From contig DLCK01000004.1 of the NCBI GenBank assembly GCA_002480565.1, positions 1-45,703 of the forward strand: a DNA stretch of 45,703 bases, given 5' to 3'. The DNA comes from Phycisphaerales bacterium UBA7800. Lineage in GTDB: Bacteria; Planctomycetota; Phycisphaerae; Phycisphaerales; Phycisphaeraceae. The translations under genes and the position numbers were made by a program. Position 1 is the stretch's first letter. Each line of letters begins with the position of its first letter. Positions 35,344 through 44,137 of the stretch are shown here, piece by piece. The notes under the pieces were generated by a model that was not told where the DNA came from, ran no database searches, and was given only the letters and a program-made list of their open reading frames with translations.

Positions 35344-35826
35344 ATGCTTTGGATTGTTGATGCTGATTACAGTGATACGGATCATGCCCATGCGATTGTG
35401 CATCTGCTCGACAGCTATGCATCTGACCCCATGGGTGGTCATTCTACGCTTAGTGATTTCGTGAAGGACAACCTTGTCAGTGAACTTGCCAAGCGCAACA
35501 CTGTGCATGTGATCCTTGCATTTGATGAAGAAACACCCGTGGGGATGATCGTGTCCATAGAGGGCTTTTCGACTTTCGCCTGCAAGCCACTGCTGAACAT
35601 CCATGATGTGATCGTGCATCCGGATCATCGAGGCAAAGGGATCGCCATCGCGATGTTCGCATACATTGAAGACAAAGCCCGACAACTGAGCTGCTGCAAA
35701 TTAACCTTGGAAGTCCTCAGCGAAAACAAGGCCGCCCAAGGCTTGTATCGCAAGTGTGGTTTTGGAAGCTATGAGCTGAATCCCGAAACCGGCCACGCGC
35801 TGTTCTGGCAGAAGAAGCTCGAATAA
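35344..35826 (+). CDS. GNAT-family acetyltransferase
   Basis: 160 residues from ATG 35344; an open frame upstream overlaps rhaB and is not used. The acetyl-CoA motif A is VIVHPDHRGKGIAIAMFAYIE and motif B is VLSENKAAQGLYRKCGF. The substrate is unknown. The gene starts one base after rhaB, so the two are co-transcribed; a link to sugar metabolism is only positional. Confidence 0.88.
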   Translation: MLWIVDADYSDTDHAHAIVHLLDSYASDPMGGHSTLSDFVKDNLVSELAKRNTVHVILAFDEETPVGMIVSIEGFSTFACKPLLNIHDVIVHPDHRGKGIAIAMFAYIEDKARQLSCCKLTLEVLSENKAAQGLYRKCGFGSYELNPETGHALFWQKKLE

Positions 35827-35833
35827 CATTGGT

Positions 35834-36202
35834 ATGAAACACATCACAACAAGTTTTTTTCTGGCGGGCTATTCAATTTCATCCTATCTCTCAACAAGAG
35901 GTACCGATGGCGAGCTGTTCCTATGTTTTTATCTCTTTGGCGGGATCACACTCCTGTACCTAATCATCCTGCTGCGAAGTGACAAGATCACCTATCGTGA
36001 TGTATTTGTATCTTGTTGGATGTTTGGCATAGGCAGCAGTCTTACTATGATGATCGACTCGCATCTTGATGAGATGGCAGGCATGCTCTACGCCATCATT
36101 CCTACCATGTTGTTCTGTGTTCTGCTCTTGGCAATGATGACTTTGTTTCTAAAGAATTGTTTTCAACATCATAAACATACTCACCCGATATCTGACGATT
36201 AA
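35834..36202 (+). CDS. small multi-pass membrane protein
   Basis: 122 residues with four hydrophobic segments (about 8-20, 29-47, 60-75, 84-105) and a His-rich tail (QHHKHTHPISDD). It starts eight bases after the GNAT stop, so it is in the same unit. Family not recognised. Confidence 0.6.
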   Translation: MKHITTSFFLAGYSISSYLSTRGTDGELFLCFYLFGGITLLYLIILLRSDKITYRDVFVSCWMFGIGSSLTMMIDSHLDEMAGMLYAIIPTMLFCVLLLAMMTLFLKNCFQHHKHTHPISDD

Positions 36203-36249
36203 ATTCTGTTTGAAATTGCTTGAATTCCATTATGCCATCCACTTCAGAA

Positions 36250-36274
36250 CATCAATCAAAAAACCTTGACAACC
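36250..36274. repeat. 25-bp direct repeat, left copy
   Basis: Identical over 25 bp to 36973-36997, 723 bp away. Core CAAAAAACCTTGACAACC. Confidence 0.85.
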
Positions 36275-36514
36275 GGCTCCCCGGCCCCCTTCGCAAGGTC
36301 ATGGGATAGCTCTTCACAGTGAACATAAAACAAGACAGCGGTTCAAAGGTGGTGATTGGCAGCGTTGTGCAATTTTGCTGCACTGACGCCATGGACGTTA
36401 CAGGGGTATACGACAGTGGGCTAACGCTGGCCACTCACCGGTTGCCTGGGGAGACCTGTACGCCCAGATCGTCCACGGATACTGATGGTAAACCGCAGAA
36501 CGAAAACTTGAGGG

Positions 36515-36568
36515 ACCGGGGGCAAGTTCCAGGGGCCAAGTTCCGGGGGCAAGTTCCGGGGGCGGAGG
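36515..36568. repeat. G-rich 13-bp tandem repeat
   Basis: Units of GGGGGCAAGTTCC, AGGGGCCAAGTTCC and two more, the clearest array of this repeat in the window. Confidence 0.7.
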
Positions 36569-36751
36569 CTTGCGGGGCGTGCAGGTCTCGTAAAATCACC
36601 GGTGAGTGGCCGGCGTTGCTCAAGGTGTTTGGTCCATCAAAGCTGCGTGGCGAGGACGGGGTTGCAATGCACAGGCATGACATCGCCCCATGGACCGATG
36701 CCTTGTTTGAAGCGCACTGCAAACGCGAAAGCCATGAACTTGGCAAGGGGT

Positions 36752-36778
36752 CCGGGGAGCGAAAGCTCCCTGGCCAGC
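36752..36778 (+). repeat. dispersed 27-bp hairpin repeat, copy 2
   Basis: GGGAGC-GAAA-GCTCCC style stem (GGGGAGCGAAAGCTCCC) with flanks; matches 415-441 in reverse with three changes. Confidence 0.55.
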
Positions 36779-36880
36779 AAATCATTGCGTCATCGCATGG
36801 AACCAACCCACATTTCTGCGGACGAACCGATTTTTTAACTGTCTTCAAATCATTCATAGGCATGGTGACTATCAAAAATA

Positions 36881-36951
36881 GCTGCGACACTGCGTGTCGC
36901 TGATTGCATCACATCAATCGACAAACGGTCACCGACACGCAGTGTCGCAGC
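36881..36951. repeat. paired REP-like hairpins as a 19-bp perfect inverted repeat
   Basis: GCTGCGACACTGCGTGTCG (36881-36899) and its exact reverse complement (36933-36951). Each arm also folds on itself around TGC or GCA (GCGACAC/GTGTCGC). Confidence 0.75.
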
Positions 36952-36972
36952 CAGGTTCAAGACAGTACGCTT

Positions 36973-36997
36973 CATCAATCAAAAAACCTTGACAACC
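36973..36997. repeat. 25-bp direct repeat, right copy
   Basis: Identical to 36250-36274. It contains TTGACA (36989-36994), followed after 16 bases by TAAGAT, a weak promoter reading toward the GH16 gene. Confidence 0.85.
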
Positions 36998-37143
36998 CGC
37001 CAATCATGCCTAAGATCAAATGACCGGTTGATCATTTTGTAACTGGTTTTTATTTTGACTGTTTAATGAAAGCTTTAGTTAAGGCTTTTTCTTGCATTTT
37101 GTTCACGGCTTCAATCACGACTTTTCAAATAGGATTTTAGAAA

Positions 37144-37204
37144 AACCATCCAACACTTGAAGATGGTTCGAATCATTCATACGCATTGACCCTTTGATCA
37201 ATGC
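37144..37204. promoter_or_regulatory. two small inverted repeats upstream of the GH16 gene
   Basis: AACCATC/GATGGTT (37144-37150 / 37162-37168) and GCATTGA/TCAATGC (37183-37189 / 37198-37204) lie in the AT-rich leader. Candidate operator or leader structure. The rest of 36998-37290 shows no gene. Confidence 0.35.
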
Positions 37205-37290
37205 AAATCCAAAGACATTGGCACGGTGCCATCTGTCATTTCATCCACGCTTGAACTGGTTGTCAGTTTGATTACACAGGGAGGTATCGC

Positions 37291-39585
37291 ATGCGCATGT
37301 TCGACAAGAATGTCCTGAAAAAAATTTTGAGTTGGGCCACGTGTCTATGTCTGAGTTGGACACTATTGGGCTGGACGCAAACCAGCAAAGCATCACTCGT
37401 CCTCTTTGATGATGATGTCCAAAACGGAACGCTGCTCTGGTCCTCCTCACCGAGTCTCACCGACTACACCACCGGCACCGATCCTGTTGCAGCCGGAACA
37501 CATGCCATTGCCATGGAAGCAACCAACTGGACGCAGGCAGGTTTGAAAATCCAACAGGTCGCACCTGCAGGACACACCATCCTCCAGGCTCGCATCTACC
37601 GCGTTTCAGGCAGCGGTGGCACATTGATGTTCCGCTACGGCAGCAGTTGGCTGAAGGTCAATCTCACCGATGCCAACAATGACAAATGGACACTCGACGG
37701 CCAACCGGGCACCAGTAGCTATACACCCGATACCTGGCACACCATTCAAATCGACCTTGCAGCCTTCGGCATCGAAAACCAAACCATTGTCGCAGTGGGT
37801 GTCCAAGGCCCTTCCACAACCGGTTACTTCTTCATGGACGAAGTTTCATTCGAAACCCCCATGGCGCCTCCCTATGTTCTCTTTGATGATAATACCCAAA
37901 ATGGAACTGCCCTCTGGGAACAATCATCGAGCATCTCCGAATTGTCCTATGGCACCGATCCCGTCGCTTCTGGAACCCACTCCATTGCCATTGAAGCAGC
38001 CAGTTGGTCACAAGCTGGACTGGCAATCAGCAAAACAGCACCTGTTGGGCAAACTATCCTAGAAGCTAAAATCTACCGTGTCTCCGGCAGTGGTGGGAGC
38101 ATCGTATTCCGCTACGGCAGCAGTTGGCTCGCGGTCACACTCAGCAGCAGTAACAACGACAAATGGACACTCGATGGCCAACCCGGAATCACGTCCTATA
38201 CACCCGATACCTGGCATACCTTGCAGATTGATCTGGAAGCTTTTGGTCTTGCCAACGAAAATATCAAGGCGATTGGTTTTAAAGGTTCATCCACCACGGC
38301 CTACTACTTCATGGATGATGTGGCCTTTGTGGGAACCGGCGCCCCAACAGCCATCGAACCGCCCATCGCAGGCAATTGGACACTGACGTTCGAAGATGAT
38401 TTTGATGGCACCTCACTTGATCCTGACAAATGGAAACTCGGCGAACATTGGTTAGGCATCAACGGACTTGCAGGGAACACGCCGGAAAATATCGCGGTTG
38501 AAAACGGCAATTTGAAAATGACCGCTGAAAAGAAAACCACCGTTTTCGGCACCGCTACCTACAACTATGCAACCGGCGAAATCAGCACGTTCCAGAAATT
38601 CAAACAAGCTTATGGATACTATGAAGCACGTATCAAATACGATGCGGCACAAGGTGTCTGGCCCGCATTCTGGCTGATGCCCGATCGGGGGTCTTACGGC
38701 TGGGTGGACTATCGTCGACAGGCATTACTCAAGTTCAATCTTGATTCAGTCGCTCAAACCGTCTCCTCTGCCGTGCTCAAATTCAAGGTTGCCAACGCCA
38801 CCACCAGCAGCAACATCTCCGTGCATCGCACCCTTACAAGTGACTGGTCCGAAAGCACCGTCAACTGGAACAACAAACCTCAATTTGATCCCCAATGGTT
38901 TGCACAAGTCTCCGGCAAGGTGACGGGCGACTGGGTTGAAATTGATGTGACAGATTATGTACAGGCACAAAAAAGTGCTGGAAACGCAGCAAGTTTCGCA
39001 GTTGTGGACACCTTCATGAAACAACAACTCGTGGAAATTTTCAGTCGTGAAGCTGCTGACTCTGCCGATCGCCCGGTACTGGTTGTCAATGCACTGAACG
39101 TCAATGCGACTGCGGATACCTATGTTCATGATGGCAGTTATGCGGCCTCCAACTTCGGTACAGCAACTGTCATCAAACTCATGGATCCATGGGGCGACAC
39201 CTCCTCAACCTTCAACGGCGGGATGGAGTTCGACATCATGGAATCACTGGGTATCTGGGGTGATGATGTCACCGCTCACGCACTTCACTGGGATGGTTAT
39301 GGCGGAAGTCATCAGTACACCGGCTCAGGTGAATTGAACCTTACCCCCTCCTCGGACGGCTATCACACCTACGGCATGTATTGGGAACCGGGCTATGTCG
39401 CCATGTATGTCGATGGTGTCCAAACATGGAGCTACTCCAACAGCCGTGTGGGCAGCATCACGTCCTACATCATCCTGTCACTGCAAATGGGTGGATGGGA
39501 TGGCAACGGGACGGTGATCGACAGCCAACTGCCTGCGGACATGCTCGTGGACTACGTGCGCGTCTGGTCAGGCACCGCTGACTGA
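37291..39585 (+). CDS. exported GH16 glycoside hydrolase with split catalytic domain
   Basis: 764 residues; GGAGG lies six bases before ATG. Signal peptide ends near Ala34. Two repeated 155-residue beta modules (36-188 and 195-346; VLFDD..QNGT.LW, YRVSGSGG, FMD[ED]V) look like carbohydrate-binding modules. The GH16 domain begins at about 362 (WTLTFEDDFDGTSLDPDKW) and has the catalytic strand MEFDIMES (Glu646, Asp648, Glu651), with all three residues present. Between WPAFWLMPDRGSYGW (457-471) and that strand lies a module of about 160 residues with DNRLRE-type text in permuted order: C-terminal part first (472-600), then ADTYVHDGSYAASNFG (608-623). Likely a beta-glucanase, agarase or relative; the substrate is not shown. 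Confidence 0.88.
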   Translation: MRMFDKNVLKKILSWATCLCLSWTLLGWTQTSKASLVLFDDDVQNGTLLWSSSPSLTDYTTGTDPVAAGTHAIAMEATNWTQAGLKIQQVAPAGHTILQARIYRVSGSGGTLMFRYGSSWLKVNLTDANNDKWTLDGQPGTSSYTPDTWHTIQIDLAAFGIENQTIVAVGVQGPSTTGYFFMDEVSFETPMAPPYVLFDDNTQNGTALWEQSSSISELSYGTDPVASGTHSIAIEAASWSQAGLAISKTAPVGQTILEAKIYRVSGSGGSIVFRYGSSWLAVTLSSSNNDKWTLDGQPGITSYTPDTWHTLQIDLEAFGLANENIKAIGFKGSSTTAYYFMDDVAFVGTGAPTAIEPPIAGNWTLTFEDDFDGTSLDPDKWKLGEHWLGINGLAGNTPENIAVENGNLKMTAEKKTTVFGTATYNYATGEISTFQKFKQAYGYYEARIKYDAAQGVWPAFWLMPDRGSYGWVDYRRQALLKFNLDSVAQTVSSAVLKFKVANATTSSNISVHRTLTSDWSESTVNWNNKPQFDPQWFAQVSGKVTGDWVEIDVTDYVQAQKSAGNAASFAVVDTFMKQQLVEIFSREAADSADRPVLVVNALNVNATADTYVHDGSYAASNFGTATVIKLMDPWGDTSSTFNGGMEFDIMESLGIWGDDVTAHALHWDGYGGSHQYTGSGELNLTPSSDGYHTYGMYWEPGYVAMYVDGVQTWSYSNSRVGSITSYIILSLQMGGWDGNGTVIDSQLPADMLVDYVRVWSGTAD

Positions 39586-39618
39586 TTGACTTGAATACAG
39601 TTTGAAATTCAACACACA

Positions 39619-39654
39619 CAGGCATCATCTTCATTCAAGGTGATGCCTGTTTTA
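39619..39654 (+). terminator. terminator after the GH16 gene
   Basis: CAGGCATCATCTT pairs with AAGGTGATGCCTG (one G-T pair), loop CATTC, then TTTTA. Confidence 0.75.
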
Positions 39655-39672
39655 CATTAAATCAATTGGCGA

Positions 39673-40464
39673 TCAGATCACTTTGTAAATCATATGGGCA
39701 GCAGCTAAAAATGCGGTCATATAAATGATCATCGCAAACGGTTTTTCGGGGACGCGTTTATTCATCCATGCACCAGCAAGTGTCCCAATGGGAAGCAAAG
39801 GCAGGAACCAGATCGAATTGCCCAACGTCTGAGCATTGATATAACCAAGCCCAATATAGGTTGGCAATTTGCACAGATTCATGATCATGAAAAACAGCAA
39901 CAGCGTCCCCATGAGCTTACGTTTTTCGACTTTTTCCTGCACCAGGTAAATGCTGACAATCGGCCCTGCTGCATGACTGAGGGTCGAAGCGATTCCCGCA
40001 GCCGTTCCAATAGCGACACTTGAAAGTGGATGCTTGGGAAGGGTTGGCGGCTCCTTGCCAAAGAGTTTAAACACCTGCATCAACACTACCGCCAGACAGA
40101 TCGAACCGACGAGTAGTTTGAGTGTGTCATCCACAACCGTCTTGCTATCGGATTGATTGAGTATCCAGAATAACGCTGTACCTATGACAATCCCGATGAT
40201 CGCACCGGGGAGTAACCAACGCATCAATCGCCATTCGTACTCTTTGAGGTAATGCAAATTACTGAGGATATCCGCCAGGATCAGCACCGGCAGCATCAAA
40301 CCAATCATCTGTTCCACCGGCATCACCACTGCGATTAGCGGCACAGCCAAAATCCCAATCCCGCCCCCGAAACCGGCCTTGGCGATCCCAATAATCAGTA
40401 CCCCCAATCCGACACACAGGTAATACATCGTCGGGTCAACATCAACAGGAATAGTGGGAAGCAT
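39673..40464 (-). CDS. TauE/SafE family membrane permease
   Basis: 263 residues with eight or so hydrophobic helices. Landmarks: GLGVLIIGIAKAGFGGGIGILAVPL, then in the second half IGTAAGIASTLSHAAGPIVSIYL, the paired repeat of the family. These carry small anions such as sulfite, sulfoacetate or formate across the inner membrane. Release of sulfate or sulfite from algal polysaccharide would fit, but the substrate is not known. Same strand as speA. Confidence 0.88.
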   Translation of the reverse strand: MLPTIPVDVDPTMYYLCVGLGVLIIGIAKAGFGGGIGILAVPLIAVVMPVEQMIGLMLPVLILADILSNLHYLKEYEWRLMRWLLPGAIIGIVIGTALFWILNQSDSKTVVDDTLKLLVGSICLAVVLMQVFKLFGKEPPTLPKHPLSSVAIGTAAGIASTLSHAAGPIVSIYLVQEKVEKRKLMGTLLLFFMIMNLCKLPTYIGLGYINAQTLGNSIWFLPLLPIGTLAGAWMNKRVPEKPFAMIIYMTAFLAAAHMIYKVI

Positions 40465-40510
40465 GGGACACAGCTCTTAAAAAAATCAGTCGTGAATTTC
40501 GTGTTACTAA

Positions 40511-40603
40511 TTTTAACCACAGAGGCACAGAGACTCAGAGCCTGAAAAAAGGCATCAAAAAATCTTTCTGTCTATCTCTGCGTCTCTGTGACTCTGTGGT
40601 TCA
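40511..40603. repeat. hairpin repeat element, CACAGAG family, copy 3
   Basis: The left arm starts TTTTAACCACAGAGGCACAG and continues AGACTCAGAG (to 40540). The right arm (40573-40603) has CTCTGCGTCTCTGTGACTCT and GTGGTTC. Confidence 0.8.
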
Positions 40604-40627
40604 CACCATCAGGTTTGTATCATATTC

Positions 40628-42526
40628 TTACTCAAGATACGTATACCCTTCCAAACCTGCACGGTAGAACTCCAGAAGATCAGCCGCTTCCTGCTCGGTG
40701 AGTTTTTCACTTTCACGAGCATGCTCAATGCGCTGCTCAACGGCAGCCTGCATATCGTCTGCGGTGTACTGTACATATTCCATCATCTCGCGGACGGTGT
40801 CAGCTTCGACGATTTCATCAATCACCGGCTGACCCTGTTCATTGAATGTGACATGAGCCACATGGGTATCACCAAAAAGATTGTGCATATCGCCGAGAAT
40901 TTCCTGATAGGCTCCCACCAGAAAGACGCCCAGATAATAATTATTTTCAGCATCAAAGGGGTGCAGCCGCAACGTGTTGGAACAGGTTGCATTCTGCACG
41001 AACTTGTTGATCTTCCCATCCGAGTCACAGGTGATATCCGCAAGTACACCATGCTGCGTCGGACGCTCATTGAGTTTATGAATCGGCATGATCGGGAAGA
41101 GTTGGTCAATCGCCCAGCTGTCCGGCAGGGATTGGAAGATCGACAAGTTGCAGAAATACGTCGTAGCCAACAACTCTTCAAGCTCGGTCAGTTCACTGTG
41201 ATGCACATGTTCCTGATACATCCGCGTGCGAATGCCTGCACAGATGGCAAAGAATAACCGCCCTGCAAACGACCGATCATTGATGGTACTCTTACCCAGA
41301 TTAAACAACTCCAACGTGGAAATCCGTGCGCTTCTTGCCTGATGATACGTCTGTAACAAACTCTGTGATCCCAGCGTTTTGTACAAATGCATCAACGTCA
41401 CCAATGGCGTCGGGGGATTATCGGGAAGTTTGTCTGGAATGCGATGCCTGGCTGAACCACTGGAGCCCAACACGTTGAATATCAGCACACTTTGATAAGC
41501 AGTTAACGCGCGTCCTGATTCACTGTAAAGCGATGGGTGCGGCTGGTCGGACTGATCGCAGATATCAGCAATGGCAGTCACCACGCGCTTGGCATAATCG
41601 CGGATTGAATAGTTCATGCTCGAAGCATTCGACGAGTTGGAGCCATCATAATCGACGCCCAATCCACCACCGATATCAAGCACGCTGACATTGGCACCCA
41701 TCTCACGCAAACCGACATAGACGCGTGAGAGTTCAGTCAATCCGCGGTTGAGACTGGAGATATCACTGATCTGTGATCCCAGGTGAAAATGCAACAGCTG
41801 CAGACAGTCCAGCAGGTCATTGCGTTGAAGGTATTCCACAGCCTCGGAGACTTCGCGGACATACAAACCGAACTTGGATTTCTCCCCGCCGGAGTCTTCC
41901 CACTTGCCTGCACCACGTGTCGAAAGTTTGACGCGGATACCAATCATGGGCTTGGTATTATGCTTGGCAGCTTGCTTGGCAAGCAGTCGCAGTTCACGGA
42001 ACTGTTCGACGACCAGAATAATCTTGCGACCCATCTTGGCAGTGAGCACCACCGCTTCAACGTATTCTTCGTCCTTGAATCCGTTACAGATGATTGGTGT
42101 TTGCGGGTCATCCACAATGGCCATGGCAATGAGCAGTTCAGGTTTGGACCCTACTTCCAGGCCCATCTTCCAACGCTTGCCAAAATTCAAGACATCGTTG
42201 ACCACTTGTCGTTGCTGGTTGACCTTGATGGGAAAAACGCAGTTGTAATCGCCCTTGTAATTCCGCAGGTCAATGGCATCACGAAAGGCGGTATGTATCC
42301 GGGCGATGCGGTCTTCGAGGACATTGGGAAAACGAAGCAAAATCGGCGGATAGATTTCGTGCTTCTGCTCAATGGATTCCACGAGCTTGTTAAGGTCTAC
42401 ATTACGTTTACGATCACGTGTCGGATGGACGCAGACATTGCCAGCGTGATTGATCGAGAAATAGCCATCCGACCAGCGTGCCACGCCGTAGAGTTCCATC
42501 GCATCTTCAGTGGACCATGGTTTCAT
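40628..42526 (-). CDS. speA: biosynthetic arginine decarboxylase
   Basis: 632 residues, the usual length for SpeA. PLP lysine is Lys101 in CVFPIKVNQQ. Other signatures are LEVGSKPEL, LLHFHLGSQ, DIGGGLGVDYDG and SESGRALTA; the C-terminal YQEILGDMHNLFGDTH is typical. It makes agmatine, the first step of the arginine route to putrescine. Agmatine-processing genes are not in the window. The start at MKPWSTEDAMELYGV matches the family N-terminus. CACAGAG and CGCCAAG hairpin elements flank the gene. Confidence 0.95.
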   Translation of the reverse strand: MKPWSTEDAMELYGVARWSDGYFSINHAGNVCVHPTRDRKRNVDLNKLVESIEQKHEIYPPILLRFPNVLEDRIARIHTAFRDAIDLRNYKGDYNCVFPIKVNQQRQVVNDVLNFGKRWKMGLEVGSKPELLIAMAIVDDPQTPIICNGFKDEEYVEAVVLTAKMGRKIILVVEQFRELRLLAKQAAKHNTKPMIGIRVKLSTRGAGKWEDSGGEKSKFGLYVREVSEAVEYLQRNDLLDCLQLLHFHLGSQISDISSLNRGLTELSRVYVGLREMGANVSVLDIGGGLGVDYDGSNSSNASSMNYSIRDYAKRVVTAIADICDQSDQPHPSLYSESGRALTAYQSVLIFNVLGSSGSARHRIPDKLPDNPPTPLVTLMHLYKTLGSQSLLQTYHQARSARISTLELFNLGKSTINDRSFAGRLFFAICAGIRTRMYQEHVHHSELTELEELLATTYFCNLSIFQSLPDSWAIDQLFPIMPIHKLNERPTQHGVLADITCDSDGKINKFVQNATCSNTLRLHPFDAENNYYLGVFLVGAYQEILGDMHNLFGDTHVAHVTFNEQGQPVIDEIVEADTVREMMEYVQYTADDMQAAVEQRIEHARESEKLTEQEAADLLEFYRAGLEGYTYLE

Positions 42527-42559
42527 GCCGTTGCCCTGTTACTTGATTGGGACAAATTC

Positions 42560-42754
42560 TTTTTAACTGCCAAGACGCCAAGATCGCCAAGGCAAGAGAG
42601 ATAAAGTAGCAAAAATTGATGAATAACCAGTAAGCTCAGAAAAAAATGTTGTGACAATTTCACATCATCTTAACGCTGTACTTAATGGTTCATCATTTCT
42701 GTTTTACCTGTCTTGGCTTGGCGATCTTGGCGTCTTGGCGGTTAAACGTTTTTT
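42560..42754. repeat. hairpin repeat element, CGCCAAG family, full copy
   Basis: The left arm (42560-42598) has TTTTTAACTGCCAAGACGCC and AAGATCGCCAAGG. The right arm (42705-42754) is its mirror over about 28 bp with one change. The interior holds no gene. Confidence 0.85.
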
Positions 42755-42761
42755 TATTTCT

Positions 42762-43988
42762 TTACACTTCGAGCATCTTCGTCACATCGTTACGCAAACG
42801 TTGTGCGTCGTCCATCTGCTGACCGGACGGACTTTGACCGGTTTCGATCATGGAGACAAAACAGTCAAACAGATAACGCGAGTCATGTGGCCCCGGTGCT
42901 GCTTCGGGGTGATACTGCACCGCAAAGATTGGCTCGGAGGTGTGACGGAAACCTTCAAGCGTCTGATCGTTGAGGTTGATATGCGTCGGCTCACCGCCAA
43001 CCTTTTTGAGGCTGTCGATGTCCACTGCAAAGCCATGGTTCTGACTGGTGATTTCGACTTTGCGAGTCGCCAGATTCTGCACCGGTTGATTGCCACCACG
43101 ATGACCGAACTTGAGTTTGAAGGTCTTGGCACCCATGGCAAGACTCAGGAGTTGATGCCCAAGACAGATACCAAAGATTGGTAATTGTCCAAGCAACTCC
43201 TGTAAGGTCGCAATGCTCTGTGTCACTGCCGAGGGGTCCGCCGGGCCGTTGGAGATGAACAGTCCCTTGGGATTATGCTCCAGAATTTCCTTGGCCGTCG
43301 CGGTATTGGGAAGGACAGTCACATCGCAACCCACATCCACGAGGTTTCGCAGGATATTATTCTTTGCACCACAGTCTATGGCCACCACCGGATACTTACC
43401 GGGTTCATGCTTGACGATGCCCTGGCGTGGCACCCAATCGCCGAGGTTTTCACTCCAACGCAGCGGCGCCTTGCAGGACACTTCGCTGGCAAGATCCACG
43501 TCGATAAGTCCGCGTGAGTCCTTTGCGAGTTTGACCAGATCAGCGTCGGACTTGGATTCATCGGTGCTGAGAATACCTTTAAGCGCACCGGTGATTCGCA
43601 GCTTTCGCGTCAGGGCGCGGGTGTCGATGCCGGTGATACCGGTGATACCGCTGGCTGCGAGCCATTCTTCGAGCTTCTGAGTCGAACGGTAATTGCTCAC
43701 CAGATTGGAGAGTTCACGCACGACAAAGCCGCGGGCAAAAATCTGGCGTGATTCGATATCCTCTTGATTGACACCATAGTTACCGATTAACGGATAGGTC
43801 ATGGTGACAATCTGGCCTGCATAGGAGGGATCGGTGAGGATCTCCTGATAGCCGGTGAGGGAGGTGTTAAAGCAGACTTCGCCATCGATGGATTTGGAGG
43901 TGGTATCGCCGAACGCTGTGCCGGTGAACACACTGCCATCTTCCAGCGCCAGGCGAGCGCGTACGGATTGCGTGGTGGGGTTTGACAT
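42762..43988 (-). CDS. carA: carbamoyl-phosphate synthase small subunit
   Basis: 408 residues. The N-terminal CPSase domain (RARLALEDGSVFTGTAFG, GEVCFNTSLTGYQEILTDPSYAGQIV) is followed by a class I glutamine amidotransferase with Cys275 (GICLGHQ), His360 and Glu362 (VQYHPEA). It supplies ammonia to CarB for pyrimidine and arginine synthesis. carB is not adjacent in the window. SPSGQQMDDAQRLRNDV is a short extra C-terminal tail. Confidence 0.96.
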   Translation of the reverse strand: MSNPTTQSVRARLALEDGSVFTGTAFGDTTSKSIDGEVCFNTSLTGYQEILTDPSYAGQIVTMTYPLIGNYGVNQEDIESRQIFARGFVVRELSNLVSNYRSTQKLEEWLAASGITGITGIDTRALTRKLRITGALKGILSTDESKSDADLVKLAKDSRGLIDVDLASEVSCKAPLRWSENLGDWVPRQGIVKHEPGKYPVVAIDCGAKNNILRNLVDVGCDVTVLPNTATAKEILEHNPKGLFISNGPADPSAVTQSIATLQELLGQLPIFGICLGHQLLSLAMGAKTFKLKFGHRGGNQPVQNLATRKVEITSQNHGFAVDIDSLKKVGGEPTHINLNDQTLEGFRHTSEPIFAVQYHPEAAPGPHDSRYLFDCFVSMIETGQSPSGQQMDDAQRLRNDVTKMLEV

Positions 43989-44051
43989 TGGGGACAGATT
44001 ATAGGTTTTTGCGAGTTTTAGTCAAAAAAGACCGAATCAAATACCTTAGGA

Positions 44052-44137
44052 AACAACCACAGAGCCACAGAGGCACAGAGCCGGAAAAGAATCCAGATTT
44101 GTCTTATCTCTGTGGCTCAGTGACTCTGTGGTTAAAA
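44052..44137. repeat. hairpin repeat element, CACAGAG family, copy 4
   Basis: The left arm has AACAACCACAGAGCCACAGA and GGCACAGAG (to 44080). The right arm (44105-44137) has ATCTCTGTGGCTCAGTGACT and CTGTGGTTAAA. Confidence 0.8.

Larger units (their letters stand above)
36275..36972. mobile_element. gene-poor segment bounded by direct repeats, possible decayed element
   Basis: It holds no recognised gene. A 194-codon frame with a GTG start (36319-36903) shows Arg/Pro/Cys/His-rich text and is probably not a normal protein. Inside are a G-rich tandem repeat (36515-36568), a 27-bp hairpin repeat (36752-36778) and a 19-bp inverted repeat near the right end (36881-36951). The flanking direct repeats suggest insertion or unequal recombination. 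Confidence 0.4.

Noticed and set aside
36319..36903. 194-codon GTG frame in the gene-poor segment
   Set aside because: No ribosome site; the text runs through G-rich and hairpin repeats; not listed as a gene, although it may be a remnant.
41783..42604. 273-codon open frame opposite speA
   Set aside because: It is the antisense shadow of a clearly conserved speA frame and shows no domain or ribosome site.
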